The translations under genes and the position numbers were made by a program. A model generated the notes under the pieces. The model did no database searches. It saw only the letters and a program-made list of their open reading frames with translations, and was not told where the DNA came from. From assembly GCA_944472135.2 (NCBI GenBank), contig OX235264.1, positions 98,218,319-98,282,318 on the forward strand: a stretch of 64,000 bases of DNA. The letters run 5' to 3'. Source of the stretch: Trichobilharzia regenti (lineage: Eukaryota; Platyhelminthes; Trematoda; Strigeidida; Schistosomatidae). Shown here one piece after another: positions 1 through 10,469 of this stretch. The number at the start of each line of letters is the position of its first letter. The stretch's first letter is position 1.

Positions 1-211
1 ATATTTCAGGTCATATACAATAGAAACTTGTGGTAGTAGTAATCCTAATAGTACACGTGAATTTGAAGTAGAATACATCAGTTATCTAACTCTATTCAAG
101 GGCCGCCAAACTCTGGTCAAGATGATGGTAGTAAAAGGATAACTTTATTTATTCGCTTCCTTAATGAAGCCGCCTTATCGCCTAGCATTACTGTTTAATT
201 CGTTTTCAATT

Positions 212-214
<3 letters not shown>

Positions 215-295
<81 letters not shown>
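215..295. repeat. Long AT microsatellite
   Basis: About 40 uninterrupted AT units. The rest of 1-811 is AT-rich, with a short ATA run at 361-375, and shows no recognised gene. Confidence 0.95.
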
Positions 296-299
<4 letters not shown>

Positions 300-811
300 A
301 AAGCGTCTTGTTTTGGGATAACTAAAAATTATTTTAACCTGACACAATTTACGCTGTTTAATAATAATAATAATAGTCAGTACCGATATGACTGACATAA
401 AAACACCGTGTTGAATTTCTTTCACTTCCCCTAAGTATTCTTGAGGGAAATATTTCTAAGAATTTACTTAGTTTTCATAGATAAAACACTTGGGGAATGA
501 TTGATAGTCGTCCAAGTGTATGCACCTTACACACACACGGAATAAAACATTTGTGAAACCATGAAATACACTAATCCTTTGTTTGTTTGTTTGGATTTTA
601 ATATATTCGCTAACGCTGAACTTGTCACTCAATGCAGCTGCTAAATTTGTATTCTAATCAATCGTGTGTGAACAGTTGATCTCATTTCCTATCATTGAAT
701 TTCTTCAGAGAAATAGTCAAAATTAAGTTCGAACCAGTTTGTCGAACGAAAAGTTGAAATTATTACCGATTTTAATCTCACTGAGATTTATAATAAATAT
801 TTCGATTCTAC

Positions 812-1535
812 ATATCACGAAAAATACTCATTTATTCATTAGTAAAAACACAGTTTTTTTTGTTCAGCGAACAAATTTCTTTTCAACGACTGAATTTTCA
901 AGCTTTACAGTCGTATTTATATCACATTATTATTTATAATATAATGAAAGGCGAACGTAGAAATGCGAAGTCGTCTATTTGTAACCACCTATTAGATTCT
1001 GTTCATTCAGCCACACGTGATTCATCCTTCAAAGCTATCTACATAGCAAAATCGAATCGATCCAAAAGTTTACGTTCTCTTCACTTATTCACAGCCGAAG
1101 CTTTAGCTATACATGAACAGAAACCTGAATTATGTATTCAGAAACGCTTTGTCAAATCCCTTTCTTTACCTTGGTCATAATAATGTTCTTTCTAGTTTTT
1201 ATTTTATTTTATTTTTTACCCCTTGAATTCATTCCACTTCACATCCTCATTCTTATCGTAGTCGTACTCTTAATTGCTTTTTAATTTTTAGACAACGCTT
1301 GACAGTTTTCAAAAAAGAATGTTTTTGGTATCAATTCACTTATTAAACAATCTTTAATAATTTTGTAATCCATCCACTTCAACTCTACCCCTTATAACAT
1401 GTTAATTATCGTTATTCTTATCACTTATATGTGTATATTGACCGAGAAATTATTTAGTGCCACTTAATAACCATTTTCTGTAATATAAATACGACTGTAC
1501 AGCTTGAAAATGAAGTCGCTGAAAAGAAATTTTAC
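812..1535 (+). mobile_element. PLE fragment with inverted terminal repeats
   Basis: The left arm (about 812-925) and right arm (about 1485-1535) are inverted copies of one terminal repeat; the shared core is seen again at 37618-37881 and 47875-47950. Between them, 948-1180 encodes the C-terminal end of a PLE polyprotein (MKGERRNAKSS..., HSATRDSSF, FTAEALAIHEQKPELCIQ), the region following the GIY-YIG endonuclease. A near-identical C-terminus is at 47317-47568. The remainder up to 1485 is the 3' untranslated part. The 5' coding part is missing, so this is a dead, 5'-truncated copy. Inverted terminal repeats with a short extension at one end are a PLE hallmark. Confidence 0.75.
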
Positions 1536-1732
1536 ATATGTTTACTCTGCACCCAACGCACGATTATTATGGAATTAGTCGGTTGAATAATGGACCACAG
1601 TTTCTATAAATGTTGTCAATGCAGTTTAGAAGATGAAAAATTGTAATTAATATATCTATGGAATGAGTCAATCTTGATGTGCTTTTCAATTACTACGCTA
1701 CATTCGCTTAGTTACATAAAACTATTGTTTCT

Positions 1733-2545
1733 TTGGAAAATATGCAAGTTAAAAGCAACAAGTTGGCAGAAGAAGCATCACAGATAGGAAGGACTTCATG
1801 CGAACATAGAGAAAACAGAGGTGATGGCCAACACCAACAACAACAGACAACAATCAGCCAGCATAAATGGGAGGAACCTGAAAGAAACAACCTCCTTTAC
1901 CTACTTAAGTGGGAGCCACCGTTTTATCTACAGGTTAGCAGAATTGACGAGAATATTAAAGCAAGAATCTGGAAAGCAAGACAAGTTTTCATTACTCTCA
2001 AGTCTGTGTGGAGGTCAACAGCAATCAGCATCAAAAATAAGATGGAGATTTTCAACTCCGGTGTGAAGTCAGAGACTTGCACTGCGCGTCATGAAGAGCA
2101 TCTCAAACAAACTACAGACATTCATCAACAGCTGCCTTCGCTCAATACTCAAGATCAGATGGCCTGTCAGAAAAGATCTGCAACAGGGATCTCTGGCAAT
2201 CAGCGAACCAATACAGCAGGAACCGATTGTGCAACAAATAAGCAGGAAGAAATGCAGTTGGTGGATTGGCCATCCTCTGGGGAATCGAACCATCAAGTGA
2301 GTGACATCACTAGACAAGCCATTGCTCGAGTGGAACCCGAAAAGTAAGCGGCGGTGATTTGGTCGTCAGTACAAGGGTGACTTGGAGGAGGTGATGTGAA
2401 GAGAAGATGAAAGCATGTGGGCAGACCTACAGATAGGCGAAAACTCTAGCAGAGATCCGAATGCAATGAAGACGTGCGGCTGAAGCCCTGTGTTCCTCGA
2501 GGAATTAAAGGAGTTCATCTTTATGGAGTAAGAAATGGAGTATTT
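1733..2545 (+). mobile_element. RTE-like LINE, 3' portion (degenerate)
   Basis: Translated pieces match the C-terminal part of the RTE/SR2-like LINE seen repeatedly in this window: MQVKSNKLAEEAS, KARQVFITLKSVWRST, ISNKLQTFINSC.LRSIL, a PIQQEPIVQQI segment, then 'WNP' and a 3' end reading GAAGCCCTGTGTTCCTCGAG. Frames shift near 1900, 2060 and 2300, so there is no intact ORF. It closely resembles the copies at 11850 and 60690. The family assignment rests on the FADD-type RT and C-terminal motifs of the 60.7-kb copy and is from memory. Confidence 0.75.
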
Positions 2546-2794
2546 CACAAGTTATTTGTGCCACGGGAACTTTTTGTAACAAGCACATCAGGTTTATCCT
2601 AGACAAACGAGCTGATAAACTCAAAATAAAAGCTCAACTCTAACCTTGACCGAAACCTCTATGGTGTATATTTTTCATACTCTAAGAAACAATTAATTGC
2701 AAGCTACTCAGTTTTCTAAATAGGAAGTTATGAGTTCTCGGTACTCAGTCCATTTCTAATCAAATAAAAGGTAATTTCAAGTGTCGGGCACTTA

Positions 2795-3060
2795 ATGGAT
2801 TTCCAGTTCACTTAAAAACTCACATCAGCCGGAGTACAATGAAAGCCAGGGAACACTGAGAAGCCATATGCTCCTGGTTCAGGAGTCTTCAGTAGAATAC
2901 ACTCATAAGGCGACGAATCCATGACCTTCAGGTTATAAAGCACCTAACCAATGACATGAAATCAAATGACAGCTGGTTTGGGACCCTTCAGTTTTATGCA
3001 CCCATGACGCCAAAGTGCCTAGAAAGAATTTCAGAAATCAGTGTAGACTGTGATGCCTCA
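2795..3060 (-). repeat. Old SINE-C relic
   Basis: Short matches to the minus strand of SINE-C are visible: GACAGCTG..TTTGGGAC near 2971-2990 followed by a CTTCAG and a CACCCA block, and a second diverged piece around 2870-2960. It is too diverged to give exact ends. Nothing else is recognised in 2546-3950, which holds AT-rich sequence. Confidence 0.4.
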
Positions 3061-3954
3061 GGGCAAAAGATTGTTCAACTTCTCCGCTTCTAGTATCCTT
3101 AAAACCACAATATGTAACATTTTTTTAGTTTCTATAAAACACTACTGAACATCAATCTAGTTGAGTGTATTTTGTTTCAAAATCCAAGATTATCAAAAGT
3201 ACAGTGATTTGTGGATGGTCATTTTTCTCACATAGAAAGCAGAGTTCGACTGGAATTTAATTTGAAAGACAAAATTAGTTTTTGTAGAGTGAAATATTCC
3301 CATATTTCTGAAAGAACAATATTCTTTTCAATAATTTCACTTCAGGTTCTTACAATTATAAAATGTAATATTTGTTGACGTTATAATTAATTGCCAGTTA
3401 AGCCAGTGGATATATTTCTTTTTGCGTAGAATAACAGATTAGTAATGGGATGTCAAAATAAATAGTCGTATTTGTGTGATAAACGTCGTGCTAGGCTGAA
3501 ATCGATTACAAAATATTGCAAAATGGGAGACAATGGTGGTGATTAGTCATAATAGATTCATGGAATACGAGGTAAGAAAAATTGACCAGTCAGTTCAAGG
3601 TTATATAAGGTGTCAGATGAGCGACCAGTACAAAATAGTATGCATTTGATGCGTGATAGTAAAAATAATTATAATAGTAACAGCTTTATTCCAAAGACTA
3701 TTTGTGGTACAGGTTTGGAATTTTCAGTGTGCATTACAATATATTGCATCTAATTACCTCACAAAAATTTTCTAAGATTTTAATATCAAAAAGCAACAGC
3801 GAAAAAAAGAAGATAAATAAAAAAATGAATAAAAGAACAGCGTTGCGTTTACATCTTAAACAATGCATCACAGGAAATGAAATATAAAATTGGTGTATAA
3901 TAGAAGATGAGAACAACAGTGTAATAGTAACGGAGAAAGGAAAACAAAAACTAG

Positions 3955-4790
3955 TGGGACTATTTGTTAGAGTGCCTCAGTAAGTTGATCGTGTCATACC
4001 TAACGGATTTCTCATCACATAACAGCTGTGCCAGATATGGTACTGTGGAGATTTTGTAATTGGTTGTCCTAACATGTAGCCTCCTATAGCTGCTTCTAGT
4101 TCTACCAGATGAAATGCAAGGAGACAGCTGCGTATAGAGAGGATGCTCGGGGTCTGACAATATTGTATTCGCTAGTTTCTTACATGATATCACATTATAT
4201 GTCTATCCACAATAGTGTTAACCAGTTGTTTTAACGATATCCCACTTGCCCTACTAACGGCTTTTAGTGCCCTCCTCAGCAAAGCAAAGTCTTTCTTAAG
4301 TAGTCCAGGAAAGACTAATGGGGAGTAGTAAAGGAGGATGGGTAGAATACAAGAATTTACAAATTGAGAAAGTAAAGATTGCTTTATACCAGACTGCCTA
4401 AATTTCCTAATGTAGAACGTTAAGCGAAACATCTTTCTAGTAACCGGCAAGATGTGGGAGGACCACGAAAGATCGGTGGAAAAACTGAACCCAAGGTACT
4501 TGACAATGAATGTAATTTCAACCTCTGTGCCGTCAATGATAGGGGGCCATGTGAGCTAGCTAGTTGTTGTAGGTCACGTTCACGTCTGAAAGCGAGACTG
4601 ACTACCTGACATTTAGATGGATTTAGCTTAAGACCGTTTGAAGAGGACCACTGACTAATTTCCGACAGAAAGCTATTTAATTTGGAACAATCTGACTGAG
4701 AGTTGACAGGCATAGAAACAGAGAGGTTATCAGGATACTTAACAACAATAGAATCACTCAAGCTTTTTTACTAGCCTTTCGCTCTTCCTA
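3955..4790 (-). mobile_element. CR1-like non-LTR RT, 3' part (pseudogene)
   Basis: Minus-strand segments align in order with the + strand copy at 10470-11405: VKYPDNLSVSMP (RT motif C, where YADD has become YPDN), GLKLNPSKCQVVSLAF, the KMFRLTFYI..FRQSGI..SLLSQFVNSCILPILLYYSPLVFPG stretch, LVNTIVDRHI, LANTILSDPEHPLY and the CISSGRTRSSYRRL C-terminal run. At least three frameshifts (near 4545, 4445 and 4190) split it. The loss of the catalytic Ala-Asp pattern shows it is dead. Confidence 0.75.
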
Positions 4791-5442
4791 TGAAGAGGTA
4801 ACAGTGAGATTTATTTATTATGCGTGACTAGCGAATTATTGCGCTCATCATCCAAAAATACTTCGCAGATCATCAGTCACAAATACCATTCATCGTTGTC
4901 ACTCAATGCGTCAAGTATTGGTTGAGAAAGGAAAGCAAGCGACAGTTTGGAGAAAAAAAAATAACCCGAAAAATAACCCAGTCTTCATTTGGACTAACCA
5001 AAAACACACATAAATATCAGTTATAAATATTCAAAAATGAATTTTTCATCTGAATAGACACAAAAAGTGACAGCTGCAGGTCTGACTCGCTAGAGAGTTT
5101 TACGCATTTCATTTCAGATTCAAATTTTTATTTAATTGTAGTTATTTTCCAGAAATATCTTACTCATAATGCCATTAAGCTTGATAACGGAATTTTTACT
5201 GTTATCTACCAAACTTTCTAAAACGCTGAACGATTTCTCCCCACACACATTGTTTATTTCACCTTCTTCTTCTCAGTGACCTCAGATCTGAAAACCGATC
5301 TACGATTACTACGCAAGCCAGTAGTAGCGATTTCTCACAACAAACACCTAGTGGAAAACCTCAAATACTGAAATATTTCAGACATCTAAATGTTTTCATA
5401 ACCTGGAATAATTCTGAAAACAAACAGTTTATAGTAATTTAA

Positions 5443-5680
5443 AGTGCGTCGGTGGTATAGCGGTTAGGACGCTAGCCAACCATGCATATGGTCCAGGGTT
5501 CGATCCCCGGACGACGCACTCCTTTATCTCGCTAAGCCAGAAATAATGCTAGTAAAGAGGAAAGGTTGGGCATGGGGCTAGCAACCCTACCCTCTAAAAT
5601 AAACTCTGCTACAGAAACTTCAAGCCACTAGCTCGGGGCCCTATGTTCCACTGGGAACGTGAAGGAAAAATTATTATCAT
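5443..5680 (+). repeat. SINE-A, tRNA-headed
   Basis: It starts with a tRNA-like head: 7-bp acceptor halves GTGCGTCGG and CGACGCAC, an A-box-like GGTATAGCGGTTAGGACGC and a perfect B box GGTTCGATCC. The body reads CTCCTTTATCTCGCTAAGCC...GGTTGGGCATGGGGCTAGCAACC, then ends with TTCAAGCC..., CCCTATGTTCCACTGGGAAC and an ATT-rich tail. No clear target duplication was seen. tRNA predictors will probably call the head a pseudo-tRNA. Confidence 0.88.
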
Positions 5681-5700
5681 TTATTAGGGATCTCATCTTA

Positions 5701-5928
5701 CGAGTTGATCACGGATTGATATCAGTTAGAGAACCATTGAAAACCAGGAAGTACCGTCAGACAGCTGCTGTTTCATCCTACTCCGGGAATCATCGGCAGT
5801 CCTGGGTTCAAATCCCAGTGGGTGGGTACTGCCGATGATTCCCAAACTAGAATGAAACAGCAGCTGTCTCGCAGTACTCCCTGGTTTTCAATTCCACTCT
5901 AACTGATATCAATCCGTGATCAACTCGT
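5701..5928. repeat. SINE-C inverted pair (palindrome)
   Basis: Arms 5701-5800 and about 5826-5928 are inverted copies of the 3' half of SINE-C (hammerhead-like module plus the GTTAGAGAACCA / TGGTTTTCA and ATATCAGTTAGAG blocks). The loop is only about 25 bp and contains the tRNA B box (GGGTTCAAATCCC). The right arm retains GAAACAGCAGCTGTC but its first core box reads CCGATGA, so the ribozyme core is altered. Confidence 0.75.
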
Positions 5929-6059
5929 AAAAACATATCTAACCCTTACAAACCAAACTATAGAAGAACTCATCTTACTTCACTCAAAAAGCGTTTTGTG
6001 GTTAATTCCTCCATGTAATTGCATACAGGACGGGCAAACGCTCAGTTAGTCAGAAGACA

Positions 6060-6660
6060 TTAGAAGATCTGAAGCCTCCAGAAGATTTATGCTCGATGAA
6101 AAAACTCATCTACAGACGAAGACCTCTAAGTTGGAGGAAGAGGTAAACAGTGAAGACAAGATTTTAAGGCAAGAAAGAGAAGACAGTGATGACGAGGATA
6201 TCTGACTGATGACGACAAGGATCAATTATCATCAGCGGAATAAATCTAAAGGTAGTTACCACTCTTACTTACACTGTTAGGCAGAATTAATTTTACTACA
6301 TGGAGACAACGAAGACGGAGGTATCAAAGGCAGGGTCGGAAAAGCACAATAGACCTTCATTACTCCCTAATCAGTGTCTCCACCGGCTGCATTCATTATA
6401 AGGAACAAGATAAGGATTTTTTAACGCAAATGTAATGTCAGTTCTTCTATGTGGCTCACAGAATGACACGTTATCAAAAGTATTTCTGGTAACCTGCAAC
6501 GGAGCTTTATCAATAGCTGCCTTCGCTCCATAGTGAGAATCAGACGGCTGACTGACATCACGCGTATGTCCCTAGAGTGAAGCCCAAATATCCGAAGGTG
6601 ACATGGAGGAAGTCAAATGAGGAGGGAATGATAGCTTGTAGTCAGTCATACAGCTTACTT
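6060..6660 (+). mobile_element. RTE-like LINE, strongly decayed
   Basis: Recognisable islands follow the order of the RTE-like LINE: CATCTACAGACGAAGACC (the 'LQTKTSKL' region), AGAATGACACG, GCAACGGAGCTTTATCAATAGCTGCCTTCGCTCC ('FINSCLR' region, seen as diverged words), the GACTGACATCACGCG block and a TGACATGGAGGAAGTC block. There is no open frame. Confidence 0.5.
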
Positions 6661-7734
6661 AAAAACAAGTTACACAGTTAGAGGCAAAATTGCACTCGTT
6701 CCCTTCGTGATTTTAGTGGTTCTCAACTACTCATACCAACTATACGGACTATATGTTGTAATCTGCATTTTATCGATTTCTAAAGAAAACTACAGTGAAT
6801 TTTCGCATTGCACTGTGCTCAGAAAATATTCCATATTGAAGCTATGAGAATATTGCACTCCATCTGTCTACGTGTACTTAACTGTTTTATATTGATAGCT
6901 AGACTATCTGAGACATAGGGAATGCTATTGTTATAATAGGTGATGTCGAAAATTGAGATGGAAATACGGGAGAAAACAGGATTTAAACTGGTGACGGCAG
7001 AATTACTGACCCATGGATATACCAGTTCAGTTAGAAAATCCAGCCACTTACCAAGTTGTAATTTCAATACAGACACCACGATAAGTCCCTAACCATCAAA
7101 TGAATGAAGGAAATGTTACTTTTCGTTTATCATTAAACTTGTAATCGAGCTGGGTATACTCCTATCAATCCTGGCCATTAGAAGTTAGTAGATTGGGGAT
7201 CAGGTGGTTGATTGATAGTGAAACTACCTGAGAAAACTTACAGTTAGAAAAAATTATCCTAATTCATATTTTCACTACATCTTTAATCATCACTCATTAT
7301 ATCAACAACATTCTGCCAACTTGTGTCTATCCAAGACAGTCGTACTAACAGTTAACTACCTGCTCTTCTCCTCCTATCAGATTTGTCCTCTAGAAGTCTA
7401 GTGAAACAAAGGGCTTTAACCCCTGAAGTTTACGATGCAATAGTGTTGTTTCTACAGGTTAATATTGTTAGGCTCACACAAAAACCATATACTTTCCACC
7501 GGCTTCCCACCAGCTAGACCATGATTACGAGTGCGTTGGTATGAAATCGAACCCAAAACATGTGCGCGATTGACCGAAATTCCATTAATGTATTACCAAA
7601 GCTTTCAGAGACCTATATCTTTACTTCGAATGGAAAGTAGAAGCTATCAAAACTACTATAAAATGTGGATCTGGACATTTTCTTACATTTCTTTTAGAAA
7701 AATAAACAGGCATATAACTGTACTCTTCAAAGTC
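6661..7734. other. No recognised feature
   Basis: AT-rich unique-looking sequence. Short ORFs on both strands (6819-7079 minus, 7531-7785 plus) show no familiar motif and no coding-like composition. Confidence 0.4.
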
Positions 7735-7935
7735 CATGTAACACTCATGTGGTTTGGCTTCGATTCCCTACCAATGAAATCCTAGGCGCTTTCCTAGCCG
7801 GTGGGAGCCCCAGTATAAATAAATGGCTGGGAGTGAGGCTAGCAATCTCAGCCCGTTTTCAAAAACGACGCCACAACTATTGAAACTTCAAAGCTCGAAG
7901 CTTAAAACCACAGGATCCACTTGAAACGCAAAGTA
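7735..7935 (+). repeat. Old SINE related to SINE-A
   Basis: It shows a B-box-like CTTCGATTCCC, then GTGAGGCTAGCAATCTCA..., AACTATTGAAACTTCAAAGC and a CACAGGATCCACTTG end: the SINE-A body plan with many substitutions. Related relics are at 17395-17605, 42335-42565 and 54080-54215. Confidence 0.5.
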
Positions 7936-8064
7936 ACAAACAGCCTGAATCTAATATTTCTTCAAAGTTACACTCCTTCTTGCAGAATATCTGTAAGGGA
8001 ATGTAAATGAAGTAGGTAATCGCTAATTATTAACTGTAGACGTATTATTAACTAGAATGACGAC

Positions 8065-8306
8065 ATTCGCCAAAAAGTCTAGATATGATAGAGAAGATTT
8101 ATAGCTCAGGTGGATGATTTTGATGTGGTTTTGTTCTCTGAGCTGGATGCTTAATTTGCGAAGCTTTCCTCACCCTACTGGGTGACATCTTCAGCGCATA
8201 CTTCAATTTGAAGTCAAATTGAAGTATGCGCTGAAGATGTCACCCAGTAGGGTGAGGAAAGCTTCGCAAATTAAGCATCCAGCTCAGAGAACAAAACCAC
8301 ATCAAA
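8065..8306. repeat. PLE terminal repeat forming a perfect palindrome
   Basis: 8119-8210 and 8215-8306 are exact reverse complements over 92 bp with a 4-bp spacer. The left side continues as single-copy terminal-repeat sequence to about 8065 (TAGCTCAGGTGGATGATTTT), matching the far right end of the PLE at 8994-10215. Both arms carry a hammerhead-like fold, described separately. The lack of any mismatch suggests a recent origin or gene conversion. Confidence 0.85.
8221..8270 (+). ncRNA. Candidate hammerhead ribozyme in PLE terminal repeat
   Basis: CTGAAGA (8231-8237, fits CUGANGA) is followed by a 6-bp stem II (8240-8245 with 8250-8255, loop AGTA), a U-G closing pair with one bulged G, then GAAA (8257-8260). 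Stem III would be the 4-nt palindrome AGCT. Stem I pairs 8227-8230 with 8265-8268 (four pairs) plus further weak pairs. The cleavage-site base would be U, not the usual C, which should slow cleavage. The mirror image lies on the minus strand in the left arm (about 8155-8204). Confidence 0.45.
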
Positions 8307-8391
8307 GCCAAAAAGTCTACAAAGCAGCAGTTACCTCAGATAACAACACATGGACACGCACATCAACTCAAAGGAACAAACAAATGTACAC

Positions 8392-8414
8392 ACGCACACA
8401 CACACACACACAAA
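8392..8414 (+). repeat. CA microsatellite
   Basis: About ten CA units with one CG interruption. The surrounding 8307-8993 shows nothing else recognised. Confidence 0.85.
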
Positions 8415-9272
8415 CCATGATGTTGTACTCTTCAGGGAACAAGAACAAAAAGGAGAGATAAAAGACACGCAAGACAAAAATGAGAAAGAAAAAAACAAGA
8501 GATGGAAGTACTACTTTTTATCATCATCATCAGATTAAGACTGCTATAAAATGTATCCGACAGTGGAGTAGAGGTGGGGGGGGACATAAAATTAAAATGT
8601 TGAATATCCACGCAAACATACACTCGCGTACACACAGATTCACATGCAAATTCACCTTGTGCTGTCTATCTAACAAAATACATGGTTAAGCATTTTAAAG
8701 TGGAATACCTCTTTGCTTGTTAAATGCTTATCAATATACATATAAATTTCAGACATTTCCAATAATAATTTAAATGCTCAATTTGCGTTGAAAGATAACA
8801 TGAGTTGTGAATGCTTCCTCCTCATTCGCCTTCCTTCATGTACATTACAATATGTACTACCTCAAAATGTGATTATCAAGTTAAATCAAAAAGAAAAAAT
8901 CAAGTAGTGAAAAAAAGCAATTACATCGGTCAGTTGGCGAAATCCCAAATAAATTGATTATTAATGATCGATTTTACATATTGTCATACCATATTTTAAT
9001 GTTATTGTGTTCCCTGAGCTGGATAGTTAATTTGCGAAGCTTTCATCACCCTACTAGACAACAAACATCTTCAGCACATACTTCAATTTCGATTGAAGTG
9101 AACTTCTAGATTTCTCCACGAGCTTATTAATCATCTCTCCCGGTAAGAGTGACCTTGGACGTGATCGGTTGTTTTTGTATGTTTTCACACCTTCTAGGCA
9201 GCTACAACCAAAAAGACTCAACAACGAAAGAAGATAAAACCAACGTCATCTACAAAATAAAGTGTAACATCT

Positions 9273-9456
9273 GTGTGTCGGTGGCACAGTGGTTAGGACT
9301 CTCGCCGACCATGCACATGGTCCTGGGTTCGATCCTCTGCCGACTCACACCTGATAACTATGGTCGGCCTGCAAAATTTGGGCTACCGATATCCATGCTG
9401 AAAATTCCATACTTGTACCAAAAATACGGTGTGGAATCAAGCTGTAAATCAAAAAA
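9273..9456 (+). repeat. SINE-B copy 1
   Basis: It has the tRNA-like head shared with SINE-A (GTCGGTGGCACAGTGGTTAG, CATGCACATGG, GGGTTCGATCC), then the B body: CTGATAACTATGGTCGGCC, TTTGGGCTACCGATATCC, ACTTGTACCAAAAATAC and an A-rich tail. It is inserted in the PLE GIY-YIG region. The head is decayed at its 3' acceptor half (CTCTGCCGACTCACA). Confidence 0.85.
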
Positions 9457-9516
9457 AAGTGGACGTCCCCTTCGTCTTCGTATCTACAAACATAAGCTAG
9501 CCGTCAAATGACATGG

Positions 9517-9697
9517 AGCGTTGGTGGCACAGTGGTTAGGACTCTCGCCGACCATGCACATGGTCCGGGGTTCGAGCCCGCACCGACGCACACCTGATAT
9601 CTATGGTCGGCCTGCGAAATTTGGGCTACCGATATCCATGCTGAAAATTCCATACTTGTACCGAAAATACAGCGTGGAATCAAGCTGTAAAATCAAG
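9517..9697 (+). repeat. SINE-B copy 2
   Basis: Same family as copy 1 and about 60 bp downstream, same orientation. B box GGGTTCGAGCC; ends with CAAGCTGTAAAATCAAG and an A run. Flanks AAATGACAT and AAATGATAT may be a 9-bp target duplication with one mismatch, so it appears to be an independent insertion into the PLE, not a tandem copy. Confidence 0.82.
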
Positions 9698-10469
9698 AAA
9701 AAAAATGATATCCACTCCCTCGTATCACTCAATACATACATACAACCACGGACATCACGTCGACTGGGACAACCAACATTCAAATATTAGACAGAGGAAG
9801 CAACAAGAGTACTAGAAAATTATTAGAAGCCAGCCTGGTATTCCAGTGAATGATCAATCAATACACACATCGAGATAAACAAAATTTATCAACCGATAAG
9901 AAAGAAACCTCACACACAAAGGGTCAAAGTTCAAGTCAAAGAAACAATCAGTTCCAATACAGTAGCTGTCTAGAAGGTGTGAAAACACACAAAAACAACC
10001 GATCACGTCCAAGGTCATTCTTACCGGGAGAGATGATTAATAAGCTCGTGGAGAAATCTAGAAGTTCACTTCAATTGAAATTGAAGTATGTGCTGAAGAT
10101 GTTTGTTGTCTAGTAGGGTGATGAAAGCTTCGCAAATTAACTATCCAGCTCAGAGAACACAACCACATCAAAATCATCCACCTGAGCTACAAATCTTCTC
10201 CATCATATCTACGTCAGAAATAAGTGACCAGCCAACAAGAATATCATAAAGCCACCGATAGATACATTAAAATTAATAATCAAAAACACTGTGTATCCCG
10301 TAGTATCTGCAAAGCTGTATATCAGATGAACTATTCACTCCATGTTCACCTAGTACATTGATCATGTCCGCATACAGCTAAAGAGTTCCAAACTTCTCCT
10401 TGAGTAATGTAAAGTGACTTTAAAGACAACAGATAGCCAAAATATTTTTAGAACCATTTTTTCAACAGG

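Larger units (their letters stand above)
8994..10215 (+). mobile_element. PLE 3' part with inverted repeats and two SINE-B insertions
   Basis: Arms of about 205 bp (8994-9204 and 9961-10172) are inverted copies; the right one extends a further 40 bp or so to 10215. Between them is the GIY-YIG endonuclease end of a PLE: TTKEDKTNVIYKIKCNIC before the first SINE, then SGRPLRLRIYKHKLAVK between the SINEs, then SLVSLNTYIQ...GQPTFKY after the second. The first SINE sits where the YIG half (C...YVGET) should be, so the domain is broken. The right arm carries CTGAAGA and GAAAGCTTCGC, as in the 8.2-kb palindrome. Confidence 0.75.

Noticed and set aside
210..425. 71-codon minus ORF with a Tyr-Ile repeat
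   Set aside because: It is the AT microsatellite read in frame.
5443..5515. tRNA gene (and similar heads at 9273, 25577, 35681, 54864, 63850)
   Set aside because: Acceptor and T arms look good, but the anticodon arm folds as a 6-bp stem with a 4-base loop, and each one is joined to a SINE body. They are SINE heads, not tRNA genes.
8350..8700. Overlapping His/Thr-rich ORFs
   Set aside because: Produced by the CA repeat and low-complexity flanks.
9521..9790. 89-codon plus ORF (MVAQWLGLSPTMHMV...)
   Set aside because: This peptide is the SINE head and body translated by chance; it recurs at 9149 and 15105 (minus).
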